DNA from: 62-47 sp049647485
GTDB taxonomy: Bacteria > Pseudomonadota > Alphaproteobacteria > Rhizobiales > Xanthobacteraceae
Assembly: GCA_049647485.1 (NCBI GenBank)
Contig: JBARXT010000047.1
Location: 1-13,386, forward strand
Length of the DNA: 13,386 nucleotides
Direction of reading: 5' to 3'
This document shows, one piece after another, positions 1 through 7,828 of this stretch. Position 1 is the stretch's first letter. Each line of letters opens with the position of its first letter. The notes below the pieces were generated by a model. That model saw only the letters and a list, made by a program, of their open reading frames with translations, ran no database searches and was not told where the DNA came from. The translations under genes were made by a program, and so were the position numbers.

Positions 1-1576
1 CAATCATCCAGTCGATGCCGAGCCCCATGATCTCCCAGAACACACGGTCCAGCCCGAACGGCGCCGCGGTCAGCCCCATCAGACCCGCCGGCATGACAAT
101 GCCCGACACCACCGGCATCGCCGCGAGGTTAGCCAGCACGCCGTAAGGCGTGACACGATGGAAATGAAAGGCCGCATAGGGCGTGGTCGCGAGCCCCGCG
201 ACCAGCGAGGCCAGCGCCAGCGTCATGATCTCGCGGCCGCCCCACAGCGCCGCGCGCGCCGCCGTCGAGTTGTCCGGCGTCGCGAACAGGCGCGGCATGC
301 CGATCTGGATCAGCGCCACCAGTCCCAGCGTCGCCGCGAACGACATCTGGAAACTCGGATGCACCAGCGACTCCGGCGCGGCGATCAGCACGATCATCGC
401 TGCGATCGCCAGCGTGCGAAAGGTGATGGCGCGGCGATCGACCATGACCGAGATCAGCACCACGGCGGTCATGAAATACGAGCGCTGCGTCGCGACCTCC
501 GCGCCGGATAGCAGCAGATAGAATGTGGCTGCCAGCAGCGCCGCGGCCGCCGACCACTTCTTGATCGGGAATGTCACCGTCAGTCCTGGAATCAACGCCA
601 GCAACGCGCGCACCGCGAAGAACACCACGCCCGCGACCACCGCCATGTGGTAACCAGAAATCGACAGCACGTGACCGAGGCCGGAAATGAACATCGCGTC
701 GTTGACCGGTGGCGTGATGGCATCGCGCCGGCCGGTGAGCAACGCGGTGGCAATGGCGCGGTTGTCGCCTTCGAGCGCGGTGCGGATACGCGCATCGATG
801 GCGTTACGCATCCCCTGCATGATGGCGGCATAACGCAACGACCACCCGCCGCTCGCCGGCGGATCGAGCGTCTTGACCGCGCCCATCACAAAACCGGATG
901 CACCGATGCCGTGGAAATACAGATCGCGTCCGAAATCGTAACTGCCGGGACGCAGCGGTGACAGCGGCGGCAACAGCCGCGCCTTCAATTCGACGTAACT
1001 ACCGACCGGCGGCGCGGTGCCCTTTCGCACCGACAGCCGCACCCGCGTCAACGCCACCGCGTTGCGTGTCGCTTTCAACGCGGTGACACGCAGCACGAAA
1101 CGATCGGTGCGCTCGCGCTCCTCGTGGGTTTCGACAAAGCCTTGCAGCGACGCCGAGTAGATCGGATGCGCCAGCACGGGATGCGCGACCCACGCCGTCC
1201 TGACAGCCGCAACGGCAAAACCTCCGGCGATCGCCGCCAGCATCAGCATCATGGCGAACGCCTTGCGTCGGCGCAGCGCGAAGGCAACGGCAAACAATGC
1301 CACCGCCGCCAACGCTGCCAGCCAGACGACCGGCTCGCGATCGGCGGAGAAATACAGCGCGATACCGACGCCGAAAGCGATCGGTACCCACGGCAACAGG
1401 CGCCCGTCGCCCGCCTCCGCACGCAGCCATTCGCGCAGGCGCACGGCCAGCGGCGATACGGTCAGGCGTTCGGGAAAAATCGCAGCCGCCCGTGTGCCGG
1501 TGTGCGCCGGCCAGGTTCTCGCCTTGGCTCTGCTTCTGGTTGGGCTCCTGGCCCTGCCCTCGCCGTCGTCCGCCAC
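1..1576 (-). CDS. comEC: ComEC/Rec2 family DNA-uptake channel protein, C-terminus off the window
   Basis: Inner-membrane channel that carries single-stranded DNA into the cytoplasm during transformation. The minus frame is open from a GTG at 1576 to the left edge (525 codons). After about 55 basic residues comes a hydrophobic block (LLPWVPIAFGVGIALYF), then a DUF4131-like soluble region at roughly residues 90-250. The competence core follows from about 255, with the segments ALLTGRRDAIT, FISGLGHVLSISGYHMAVV (about 290-310), SGAEVATQRSYFMTAVV (about 350-365) and HPSFQMSFAATLGL, interleaved with membrane helices. The C-terminal part, often a metallo-beta-lactamase-like domain in this family, would lie beyond position 1. 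The GTG start is chosen because an in-frame TGA stands two codons upstream and GGGGGTGA lies just before it; a later start is possible. It lies downstream of glnS on the same strand but behind a likely terminator, so it probably has its own promoter. No other competence gene is visible, so function in natural transformation is inferred only. Confidence 0.93.
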   Translation of the reverse strand, partial: MADDGEGRARSPTRSRAKARTWPAHTGTRAAAIFPERLTVSPLAVRLREWLRAEAGDGRLLPWVPIAFGVGIALYFSADREPVVWLAALAAVALFAVAFALRRRKAFAMMLMLAAIAGGFAVAAVRTAWVAHPVLAHPIYSASLQGFVETHEERERTDRFVLRVTALKATRNAVALTRVRLSVRKGTAPPVGSYVELKARLLPPLSPLRPGSYDFGRDLYFHGIGASGFVMGAVKTLDPPASGGWSLRYAAIMQGMRNAIDARIRTALEGDNRAIATALLTGRRDAITPPVNDAMFISGLGHVLSISGYHMAVVAGVVFFAVRALLALIPGLTVTFPIKKWSAAAALLAATFYLLLSGAEVATQRSYFMTAVVLISVMVDRRAITFRTLAIAAMIVLIAAPESLVHPSFQMSFAATLGLVALIQIGMPRLFATPDNSTAARAALWGGREIMTLALASLVAGLATTPYAAFHFHRVTPYGVLANLAAMPVVSGIVMPAGLMGLTAAPFGLDRVFWEIMGLGIDWMI

Positions 1577-1679
1577 GCCTCACCCCCAAGCGGAGGGACA
1601 GCATGGAACAAAAGGCCGGCGGCGACAACGCGGTCTCAGAGCCTGGCCGAAATCGCTCTGTGGGCGGATTCGCAACACG

Positions 1680-1712
1680 AAAAACGTCGTCCCTGCGCAG
1701 GCAGGGACGACG
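1680..1712 (-). terminator. Probable intrinsic terminator of glnS
   Basis: Read on the minus strand, a perfect 12-bp stem (GCAGGGACGACG on its 3' arm) with a 4-nt loop starts about 40 nt after the glnS stop and is followed directly by TTTTT. This fits Rho-independent termination of glnS ahead of comEC. The same palindrome also looks like a genomic repeat, so termination may be a borrowed role. Confidence 0.6.
1685..1712. repeat. 28-bp perfect palindrome, REP-like intergenic repeat
   Basis: The left arm CGTCGTCCCTGC (1685-1696) and right arm GCAGGGACGACG (1701-1712) are exact inverted copies around the loop GCAG. From memory, short palindromes of the form CGTCGTCCCTGC...GCAGGGAC recur between genes in Bradyrhizobium and relatives; only one copy is present here, so repetitiveness cannot be shown from this window. 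It lies in the 176-bp gap between comEC and glnS, which otherwise shows no gene. Confidence 0.6.
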
Positions 1713-1752
1713 CGGTGAGTGCGGATACGTTTTGCGATAAACTCCGTTCGCG

Positions 1753-3432
1753 TCAGCCCTTTGCAGCATCCTTGGCGAAGCTGTCACGCAGGCCGATGGT
1801 ACGGTTGAACACCGGTTTTTCCGGCGTCGAGTCCCGGTCGCGTACGAAGTAGCCCTGACGCTCGAACTGCACGACGTCATCGGAGTTCGCCATCGCCAGC
1901 GCTGGCTCGATGCGGGCATCGCGCAACACCTCGAGCGAGTCCGGATTGAGATCGGCAACGAAGTTGGCGGCGTCCGGCGCCGGATTGCTGAACAGCGGGT
2001 TGTAAACCCGAATTTCCGCCGGTACGGACTGCGCGGCCGATAGCCAGTGCATCGTCGCCTTCACCTTGCGGCCGTCCGGCGCATTGCCGCCGCGGGTTGC
2101 GGGATCGTAAGTGCAGCGCAGTTCGATCACCTCGCCGTTCGCATCTTTCACCGCCTCGCGGCAGGTGACGAAGTAAGCGTAGCGCAGCCGCACTTCCTTG
2201 CCCGGCGAGAGGCGGAAGAATTTCTTCGGCGGGTTTTCCATGAAGTCGTCGCGCTCGATGTAAAGCTCGCGCCCGAAGGTGATCGTGCGCGTACCGGCAG
2301 CCGGATCGTCCGGATGGTTGACGGCTTCCAGTTCCTCGCTCCGCCCTTCCGGATAATTCTCGATCACCACCTTGAGCGGTCGCAGCACCGCCATGCGCCG
2401 CTGCGACGCGCGGTTCAGTACTTCACGAATGCAGAACTCCAGCATCCCGACATCGACGACGCTGTTGGCCTTCGCAACCCCGATCCGCTTGATGAATTCA
2501 CGGATCGCTTCCGGCGGTACGCCGCGCCGCTTCAGGCCGGCGATGGTCGGCATCCGCGGATCGTCCCAGCCGCCGACATGGCCGCCGCGCACCAGTTCGG
2601 TGAGCACCCGCTTGGATAGCAATGTATAAGTGAGATTGAGCCGCGCGAACTCGTACTGATGCGGATGCGACGGCACCGGCAGCTTGTCCAGCAGCCAGTC
2701 GTAAAGCGGCCGATGATCCTCGAACTCCAGCGTGCAGATCGAGTGCGTGATGCCTTCGATGGCGTCGGACTGGCCGTGCGCGTAATCGTAGCTCGGATAG
2801 ATCGACCACGCCTTGCCGGTGCGCGGATGCTCGGCATGCAGGATGCGATAGAGCACCGGGTCGCGCAGGTTGATGTTGCCGGACGCCATGTCGATCTTCG
2901 CGCGCAGCACCCGCGCGCCGTTGGGAAACTCGCCCGCCTTCATGCGGCGGAACAGGTCGAGGTTCTCATCGACACTACGATCTCGGAACGGGCTGTTCTT
3001 GCCGGGCTCGGTCAAGGTGCCGCGCGCGAGACGAATCTCTTCCTGCGACTGATCGTCGACATAAGCCAGGCCGGCGCGGATCAGGTCTTCCGCCCAGCCG
3101 TACAGGCGCTCGAAATAATCCGAGGCATAGAACAGGTTGTCGCCCCAGTCGAAGCCGAGCCAGCGCACGTCGCGCTGAATTGAATCGATATATTCCTGTT
3201 CTTCCTTGGCCGGGTTGGTGTCGTCGAAGCGCAGGTGACACTTGCCGCCGAATTCCTGCGCGATGCCGAAGTTGAGCGCGATCGACTTGGCATGGCCGAT
3301 GTGCAGATAGCCGTTCGGCTCCGGCGGAAAGCGGGTGACAATCCCGGCATGCCGTTTCGCGTCGAGATCGGCCTGAACGATGTCGCGGATAAAATCGCGC
3401 CCCGGTTCTGCCGTCGTCAGTTCTGCCGTCAT
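1753..3432 (-). CDS. glnS: Glutaminyl-tRNA synthetase (GlnRS)
   Basis: Charges tRNA-Gln directly with glutamine using ATP in the cytoplasm. The protein is 559 aa, close to the 554 aa of E. coli GlnRS. Class I signatures are present: RFPPEPNGYLHIGHAKS (residues 34-50, HIGH at 44-47) and the KMSKS-type loop TLLSKR (270-275). RFDDTNPAKEEQEY, HSICTLEFEDHRPLYDWL and GGWDDPRMPTIAGLKRRG are GlnRS hallmarks that separate it from GluRS. The C-terminal half carries the beta-barrel anticodon-binding domains. An in-frame ATG 30 bp upstream (3462) could add MSEPRIRDIR; the ATG at 3432 is preferred because relatives, as I recall them, begin close to this point and GGGAC precedes it. It is divergent from gltX. 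Many alphaproteobacteria lack GlnRS and make Gln-tRNA by GatCAB amidation, so its presence is notable. Confidence 0.97.
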   Translation of the reverse strand: MTAELTTAEPGRDFIRDIVQADLDAKRHAGIVTRFPPEPNGYLHIGHAKSIALNFGIAQEFGGKCHLRFDDTNPAKEEQEYIDSIQRDVRWLGFDWGDNLFYASDYFERLYGWAEDLIRAGLAYVDDQSQEEIRLARGTLTEPGKNSPFRDRSVDENLDLFRRMKAGEFPNGARVLRAKIDMASGNINLRDPVLYRILHAEHPRTGKAWSIYPSYDYAHGQSDAIEGITHSICTLEFEDHRPLYDWLLDKLPVPSHPHQYEFARLNLTYTLLSKRVLTELVRGGHVGGWDDPRMPTIAGLKRRGVPPEAIREFIKRIGVAKANSVVDVGMLEFCIREVLNRASQRRMAVLRPLKVVIENYPEGRSEELEAVNHPDDPAAGTRTITFGRELYIERDDFMENPPKKFFRLSPGKEVRLRYAYFVTCREAVKDANGEVIELRCTYDPATRGGNAPDGRKVKATMHWLSAAQSVPAEIRVYNPLFSNPAPDAANFVADLNPDSLEVLRDARIEPALAMANSDDVVQFERQGYFVRDRDSTPEKPVFNRTIGLRDSFAKDAAKG

Positions 3433-3624
3433 TCTAATGTCCCGAATCCGAGGCTCGCTCATTTTGCAGCGTCATCCTTAGCCAAATCCACCCGCCGCCG
3501 CCAAGCCCGCATATCGCGCAGTCGGGCTTCACTTGGACTTCAAGAAGGCTTTAGTTATGCCGCGATCCTGCTATACACCGACCGCGCGTTCCCAACCCGC
3601 CCCGTTTCCCTCGTTTCCGGTATC
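3433..3624. promoter_or_regulatory. Divergent glnS/gltX control region
   Basis: This 192-bp gap must hold the promoters of glnS (leftward) and gltX (rightward). Candidate rightward elements are TTGGAC (3533-3538) with TATGCC 17 bp later, or the better -10 TATACA (3572-3577) with only a poor -35. A perfect 7-bp inverted repeat, AAGCCCG (3503-3509) and CGGGCTT (3523-3529) separated by 13 nt, lies just upstream of these and could be an operator. I could not pick a convincing leftward promoter. The promoter assignments are weak; only the geometry is certain. Confidence 0.35.
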
Positions 3625-5049
3625 ATGACCAAGCCAGTCGTCACCCGCTTTGCGCCTTCGCCCACCGGTTTCCTGCACATTGGCGGCGCCCGGACCGCGC
3701 TGTTCAACTGGCTGTTCGCCCATCACAGCGGCGGGAAAATGCTGCTGCGGGTCGAGGATACCGATCGCGAGCGCTCGACCGACGTCGCCATCACCGCCAT
3801 CCTCGACGGCCTGAAATGGCTCGGGCTCGATTGGGACGGTGACGTCGTCTACCAGTTTCAGCGTGCCGACCGCCATCGCGAAGTGGTGGCGCAGTTGCTT
3901 GCATCCGGCAATGCTTATCGCTGCTACGCCACGCCGGAAGAACTGACCGCGATGCGGGAAAAGGCGCGCGCCGAGGGCCGCACCCGGCTCTACAACGGCC
4001 TGTGGCGCGACCGCGATCCCTCCGAGGCTCCGGCAGGCGTCGCGCCGGTGATCCGTCTCAAGGCTCCTCTCACCGGTGAAACCGTGATCGAGGATCAGGT
4101 GCAGGGTCGCGTGGTCTGGCAGAACGAGAACCTCGACGATCTGGTGCTGCTGCGCTCCGACGGCAACCCGACCTACATGCTCGCCGTGGTGGCCGACGAT
4201 CACGATATGGGCGTCACCCACATCATCCGCGGCGACGATCACCTCACCAACGCTGCACGGCAGAAGCAGATTTACGACGCGCTGGGCTGGGAACTTCCCA
4301 GCATGGCGCATATCCCGCTCATCCATGGTCCCGACGGCTCGAAACTGTCCAAGCGGCACGGCGCGCTCGGCGTCGACGCCTATCGTGCGATGGGCTATCT
4401 GCCGGCGGCGCTGCGAAACTATCTGGTGCGGCTCGGCTGGAGCCACGGCGACCAGGAGATTTTCTCCACGCAGGAGATGATCGATGCCTTCGACCTGCCC
4501 GCCATCGGCCGCTCCGCGGCACGTTTCGATTTCGCCAAACTGGAAAACCTCAACGGCCACTACATCCGTAACAGCGACGATCAATCTCTCGTGACCATGC
4601 TGGCCGACCAGGCTGGCTATCTGCCCAACGGGACAACGCTGAAGGAAAAGCTCGACGACACCACGCGCGATCAATTGCTGCGCGCGATGCCGGGCCTGAA
4701 AGAACGCGCCAAAACGCTGATCGATCTGATCGACGGCGCGCATTTCATTTTTGCCGATCGGCCGCTGCCGATGGATGCCAAGGCGGCCACCCTGCTGACG
4801 CCGGAAACACGTCAATTGATCGGCCGGATTCGCGAGGCGCTGGCGGCGGTGACGGATTGGCGTCAGGACACCACCGAAGCAGCAATGCGCGGATTCGCGG
4901 AACAGAATGGACTGAAACTGGGTTCTGTCGCACAGCCGCTGCGCGTCGCCCTGACCGGCCGCGCAACGTCACCAGGCATCTTTGACGTGCTGGCGGTGCT
5001 GGGGCGGGATGAGTGTCTCGGCCGCCTCGCGGATCAAGCCACCGCCTGA
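3625..5049 (+). CDS. gltX: Glutamyl-tRNA synthetase (GluRS)
   Basis: Attaches glutamate to tRNA-Glu for translation and for tetrapyrrole synthesis via the C5 route. The 474-aa protein has the usual bacterial GluRS length. It shows RFAPSPTGFLHIGGARTALF (residues 8-27), RVEDTDRERS (42-51), HIIRGDDHLTNAARQ (199-213) and the KMSKS loop DGSKLSKRHGALGVDAYR (237-254), with NYLVRLGWSHGD after it. The C-terminal anticodon-binding domain is helical and less conserved. The frame is open for 130 codons upstream, but that stretch lies antisense to glnS; family homology begins at MTKPVVTRFAPSPTG, so the ATG at 3625 is chosen. No clear Shine-Dalgarno precedes it. It is divergent from glnS. With GlnRS present this enzyme may be discriminating for tRNA-Glu, but that cannot be read from sequence alone. 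Confidence 0.97.
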   Translation: MTKPVVTRFAPSPTGFLHIGGARTALFNWLFAHHSGGKMLLRVEDTDRERSTDVAITAILDGLKWLGLDWDGDVVYQFQRADRHREVVAQLLASGNAYRCYATPEELTAMREKARAEGRTRLYNGLWRDRDPSEAPAGVAPVIRLKAPLTGETVIEDQVQGRVVWQNENLDDLVLLRSDGNPTYMLAVVADDHDMGVTHIIRGDDHLTNAARQKQIYDALGWELPSMAHIPLIHGPDGSKLSKRHGALGVDAYRAMGYLPAALRNYLVRLGWSHGDQEIFSTQEMIDAFDLPAIGRSAARFDFAKLENLNGHYIRNSDDQSLVTMLADQAGYLPNGTTLKEKLDDTTRDQLLRAMPGLKERAKTLIDLIDGAHFIFADRPLPMDAKAATLLTPETRQLIGRIREALAAVTDWRQDTTEAAMRGFAEQNGLKLGSVAQPLRVALTGRATSPGIFDVLAVLGRDECLGRLADQATA

Positions 5050-5067
5050 CGCTACCAAAGGCGTAAA

Positions 5068-5082
5068 ACCGCATCTTGCGGT
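5068..5082. other. Small hairpin between gltX and gltA
   Basis: ACCGCA-TCT-TGCGGT forms a 6-bp stem with a 3-nt loop 18 nt after the gltX stop. No T-run follows, so it is a weak terminator candidate at best. The remaining 5083-5202 should carry the gltA promoter; TTGCGG (5076-5081) followed 17 bp later by TACCCC is a poor candidate. Nothing else was seen in this 153-bp gap. Confidence 0.25.
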
Positions 5083-5202
5083 GCATACTGCAATGCGATA
5101 CCCCTTGGCCCGGCGCTTTTCGGCCACCCTGGCTGCCACCCGTCGCCACAATTTCGACGCCTGGCAAGCTCGGCCTTTCAACGATCTCATCGGGGATACG
5201 CG

Positions 5203-6507
5203 ATGGACGCAAAAACCAATTCAAAATCGGCCACCCTGACCGTCGGCGGCAAATCCCACGACTTCCCCGTCCGCTCGGGAACCGTCGGACCTGACGTCAT
5301 CGACATCAGCAAGCTCTACGCCCAGGCCGGGATGTTCACCTACGATCCGGGTTTCACGTCCACCGGAAGTTGCGAATCCAAGATCACGTACATCGACGGC
5401 GATGCCGGCGTGTTGCTCTACCGCGGCTATCCGATCGAGCAACTGGCCGAGAAAGGCGACTTCCTCGAAACCTGCTATCTCCTGATGCACGGCGAGTTGC
5501 CGACCAAGGCGCAGAAGGAAGATTTCGACTTTCGCGTGAGCCATCACACGATGGTGCACGAGCAGATGACGCGCTTCTTCCAGGCGTTCCGCCGCGATGC
5601 GCATCCGATGGCGGTGATGGTCGCCTCGGTTGGCGCACTGGCCGCGTTCTATCACGACTCCACCGACATCAACGATCCGCGGCAGCGCATGATCGCGTCG
5701 ATGCGGATGATCGCCAAGGTGCCGACGCTGGCAGCGATGGCCTATAAATATTCGGTCGGTCAGCCGTTCGTTTATCCGCAGAACGATCTCGACTATGCGT
5801 CGAACTTCCTGCGCATGTGTTTCGCCGTGCCGTGCGAGGAATACAAAATCAACCCGGTGCTCGCCGACGCGCTGGACAAGATCTTCATCCTCCATGCCGA
5901 CCACGAGCAGAACGCCTCGACCTCGACCGTGCGCATCGCCGGCTCGTCCGGCGCCAACCCGTTTGCCTGCATCGCGGCCGGCATCGCCTGCCTGTGGGGC
6001 CCGGCGCATGGCGGCGCCAACGAGGCAGCCTTGCAGATGCTCGCCGAGATCGGCTCGGTCGACAAGATTCCCGAATTCATCGCCAAGGTGAAGGACAAGA
6101 ATTCGTCGGTGCGCCTGATGGGCTTCGGCCATCGCGTCTACAAGAATTACGATCCACGCGCCAAGATCATGCAGAAGATGTGTCATGCCGTGCTCAAGGA
6201 AACCGGGCACGCCAACGACCCGCTACTGCCGATCGCGCTGGAGCTGGAGCGGATCGCGCTGAGCGATGAATACTTCATCGAGCGAAAGCTTTATCCGAAC
6301 GTCGACTTTTATTCGGGCATCACGCTGAAGGCGATGGGCTTCCCGACCTCGATGTTCACCGTGCTGTTCGCGGTCGCCCGCACCGTCGGCTGGATCAGCC
6401 AGTGGAGCGAGATGATCGAGGATCCGGCACAGAAGATCGGCCGTCCGCGCCAGCTCTACACCGGCGCTGCCAAGCGCGACTATGTCGACCTGGACAAGCG
6501 CAAGTAA
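5203..6507 (+). CDS. gltA: Citrate synthase
   Basis: Condenses oxaloacetate and acetyl-CoA to citrate at the entry of the TCA cycle. The 434-aa length and sequence match the Gram-negative hexameric (type II, E. coli-like) class rather than the short type. Catalytic residues are in place: His269 in GPAHGGANEA, His310 in GFGHRVYKNYDPRA and Asp368 in YPNVDFYSG. HADHEQNASTSTVR (231-244) holds the oxaloacetate-binding histidine. The N-terminal beta-rich segment (about residues 10-70, including a Cys-containing SCESKITYIDGD motif) is typical of this class. The start is supported by GGGGAT upstream of the ATG. The gene is flanked by gltX and a CodA-like gene on the same strand, but the intrinsic terminator right after its stop and the 153-bp leader suggest it is transcribed alone. 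Confidence 0.98.
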   Translation: MDAKTNSKSATLTVGGKSHDFPVRSGTVGPDVIDISKLYAQAGMFTYDPGFTSTGSCESKITYIDGDAGVLLYRGYPIEQLAEKGDFLETCYLLMHGELPTKAQKEDFDFRVSHHTMVHEQMTRFFQAFRRDAHPMAVMVASVGALAAFYHDSTDINDPRQRMIASMRMIAKVPTLAAMAYKYSVGQPFVYPQNDLDYASNFLRMCFAVPCEEYKINPVLADALDKIFILHADHEQNASTSTVRIAGSSGANPFACIAAGIACLWGPAHGGANEAALQMLAEIGSVDKIPEFIAKVKDKNSSVRLMGFGHRVYKNYDPRAKIMQKMCHAVLKETGHANDPLLPIALELERIALSDEYFIERKLYPNVDFYSGITLKAMGFPTSMFTVLFAVARTVGWISQWSEMIEDPAQKIGRPRQLYTGAAKRDYVDLDKRK

Positions 6508-6536
6508 GCACTCGCTTCTAACGACTTGAAGATTCG

Positions 6537-6577
6537 CAGGCCCGATCCGACAATCCGGAACGGGCCTGTTGCTTTTT
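6537..6577 (+). terminator. Intrinsic terminator of gltA
   Basis: CAGGCCCG (6537-6544) pairs perfectly with CGGGCCTG (6561-6568). Inside it, TCCG (6546-6549) pairs with CGGA (6556-6559) across one A-A mismatch, giving a long GC-rich hairpin. TTGCTTTTT follows, with five T at 6573-6577. It begins 30 bp after the gltA stop and separates gltA from the amidohydrolase gene. Confidence 0.85.
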
Positions 6578-6607
6578 GGCCGAGCCGTGACGTCGACGAG
6601 GTGAGCC

Positions 6608-7828
6608 ATGACCAGAACGATCGATACGCTGTTCCGAAACGCCCGTCTGGCCGACGGAACATTGGCCACCATCACCGTCGCCGATGGCAAGATCGCCGCG
6701 ATCCAGCCGGAGGTCCCGGCGCACGGTATGGCCGCGGCATCCGACGTCGATCTGGGTGGACTGCTGGTCGTACCCGCCTTCGTCGAAGGTCACATTCACC
6801 TCGACACCAGCTTCTATGGCGATACGTGGCGGCCATATATTCCTTACAAAGCCGGCTTCGATGTCCATGAGCGCGTGGAGATTCAGCACCGCAACATGGC
6901 CGCCGCGGCACCGATGGCGGAGCGCGCACGCAATCAGCTCGAACTCTGCATCGCCAACGGCTCCACGCATCTGCGGAGCCACGTCATGGTCGATGGCAGC
7001 GTCGGATTGAAGTCGCTGCAAGCGATCGCGGCGGTGCGCGAGCAATACCGCGACCTGATCGATATCCAGCTGGTGGCGTTTCCGCAGAACGGCATCCTCA
7101 CCTGCCCCGGCACCGCCGAACTGCTGGACGCGGCGTTCGATCACGGCGCCGATCTGATCGGCGGGCTCGATCCCGCCGCGGTCGATCGCGACGTCAAGGG
7201 CCATCTGGACATCATTTTCGGCATCGCCGGAAAGCGCGGCGTCGGCATCGACATCCATCTGCACGAGCCCGGCACGATGGGACTGTCTTCCATTCAGGAG
7301 ATCGCGGCGCGCACGCTTGCGCTCGGCATGCAGGGCAAGGTTGTCATCAGCCACGCCTATGCGCTGGGCGATAGTCCCGCCGATGCGGTCCGGCGCGTCG
7401 CGGACGTTCTTGCCGAATCCGGCGTCGCCATCATGACCACCGCGCCCGGCGCGCGGGCGTTTCCGCCGGTGCTTGCGCTGCGCGAAGCCGGCGTCACAGT
7501 GTTCGGCGGCAACGACAATATCCGCGATAGCTGGAGCCCCTACGGCGACGGCGACATGCTCCGCCGCGCCATGATGATCGGCCATCGCTCGGACTTCCGC
7601 ACCGACGACGAACTCGGCATCGCATTCGATGCAGTCACGACAGCGGGGGCCGAGGCGCTCGGGATCGAGAACTACGGTTTGCGCGTCGGCGCCCGGGCCG
7701 ACTTCGTGACGTTGCGCGCCGCGCACATTCCGGAAGCCGTCGTCGCGGTGCCCAAGGGTCGGTCGGTCTATCGTGGCGGTGTCTGCATCGTCCGCGACGA
7801 CGTGCTGGTTGATTCGCCGTCACGATAG
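6608..7828 (+). CDS. Amidohydrolase-superfamily deaminase, CodA (cytosine deaminase)-like
   Basis: Metal-dependent cytoplasmic hydrolase of 406 aa that aligns along its length with E. coli cytosine deaminase CodA. Metal ligands and catalytic residues are visible: His62 and His64 in EGHIHLDTSF, His217 and Glu220 in DIHLHEPG, His249 in VISHAYAL and Asp303 in FGGNDNIRDSWSPYGDGDM. LVAFPQNGIL (155-164) keeps the glutamine (Q160) that in CodA contacts the pyrimidine amide. The C-terminal GARADFVTL segment is the usual small beta-sandwich of the superfamily. CodA has HCDE where this protein has HLHE, and the loop after His249 differs, so the substrate may be cytosine, isoguanine, another heterocycle or an N-substituted s-triazine-type compound. 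GAGGTGA four bases before the ATG is a strong Shine-Dalgarno. No permease or nucleobase gene is nearby. The stop lies 16 bp from that of the convergent lpxB. Confidence 0.85.
   Translation: MTRTIDTLFRNARLADGTLATITVADGKIAAIQPEVPAHGMAAASDVDLGGLLVVPAFVEGHIHLDTSFYGDTWRPYIPYKAGFDVHERVEIQHRNMAAAAPMAERARNQLELCIANGSTHLRSHVMVDGSVGLKSLQAIAAVREQYRDLIDIQLVAFPQNGILTCPGTAELLDAAFDHGADLIGGLDPAAVDRDVKGHLDIIFGIAGKRGVGIDIHLHEPGTMGLSSIQEIAARTLALGMQGKVVISHAYALGDSPADAVRRVADVLAESGVAIMTTAPGARAFPPVLALREAGVTVFGGNDNIRDSWSPYGDGDMLRRAMMIGHRSDFRTDDELGIAFDAVTTAGAEALGIENYGLRVGARADFVTLRAAHIPEAVVAVPKGRSVYRGGVCIVRDDVLVDSPSR

Noticed and set aside
1603..1740. Small plus-strand ORF of 45 aa with GGAGGG before its ATG
   Set aside because: The Shine-Dalgarno match is good, but the C-terminal half is translated from the palindromic repeat, no family is recognisable and it opposes the comEC leader. 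Kept only as a reminder; conservation would be needed.
999..1958. Minus-strand frame of 319 codons overlapping comEC and the end of glnS
   Set aside because: It is one frame off the ComEC coding frame, Arg-rich, and crosses the 3' end of glnS; the ComEC frame carries the membrane and competence motifs.
3235..3624. In-frame 130-codon N-terminal extension of gltX
   Set aside because: It runs antisense through the 5' end of glnS and shows no family similarity; GluRS homology begins at the ATG at 3625.
3571..4815. Open minus-strand frame of 414 codons opposite gltX
   Set aside because: Antisense to a complete GluRS; no recognisable domain.
6518..7726. Open minus-strand frame of 402 codons opposite the CodA-like gene
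   Set aside because: The plus strand carries a clear enzyme with catalytic motifs and a good Shine-Dalgarno; the antisense product resembles no family and also crosses the gltA terminator.
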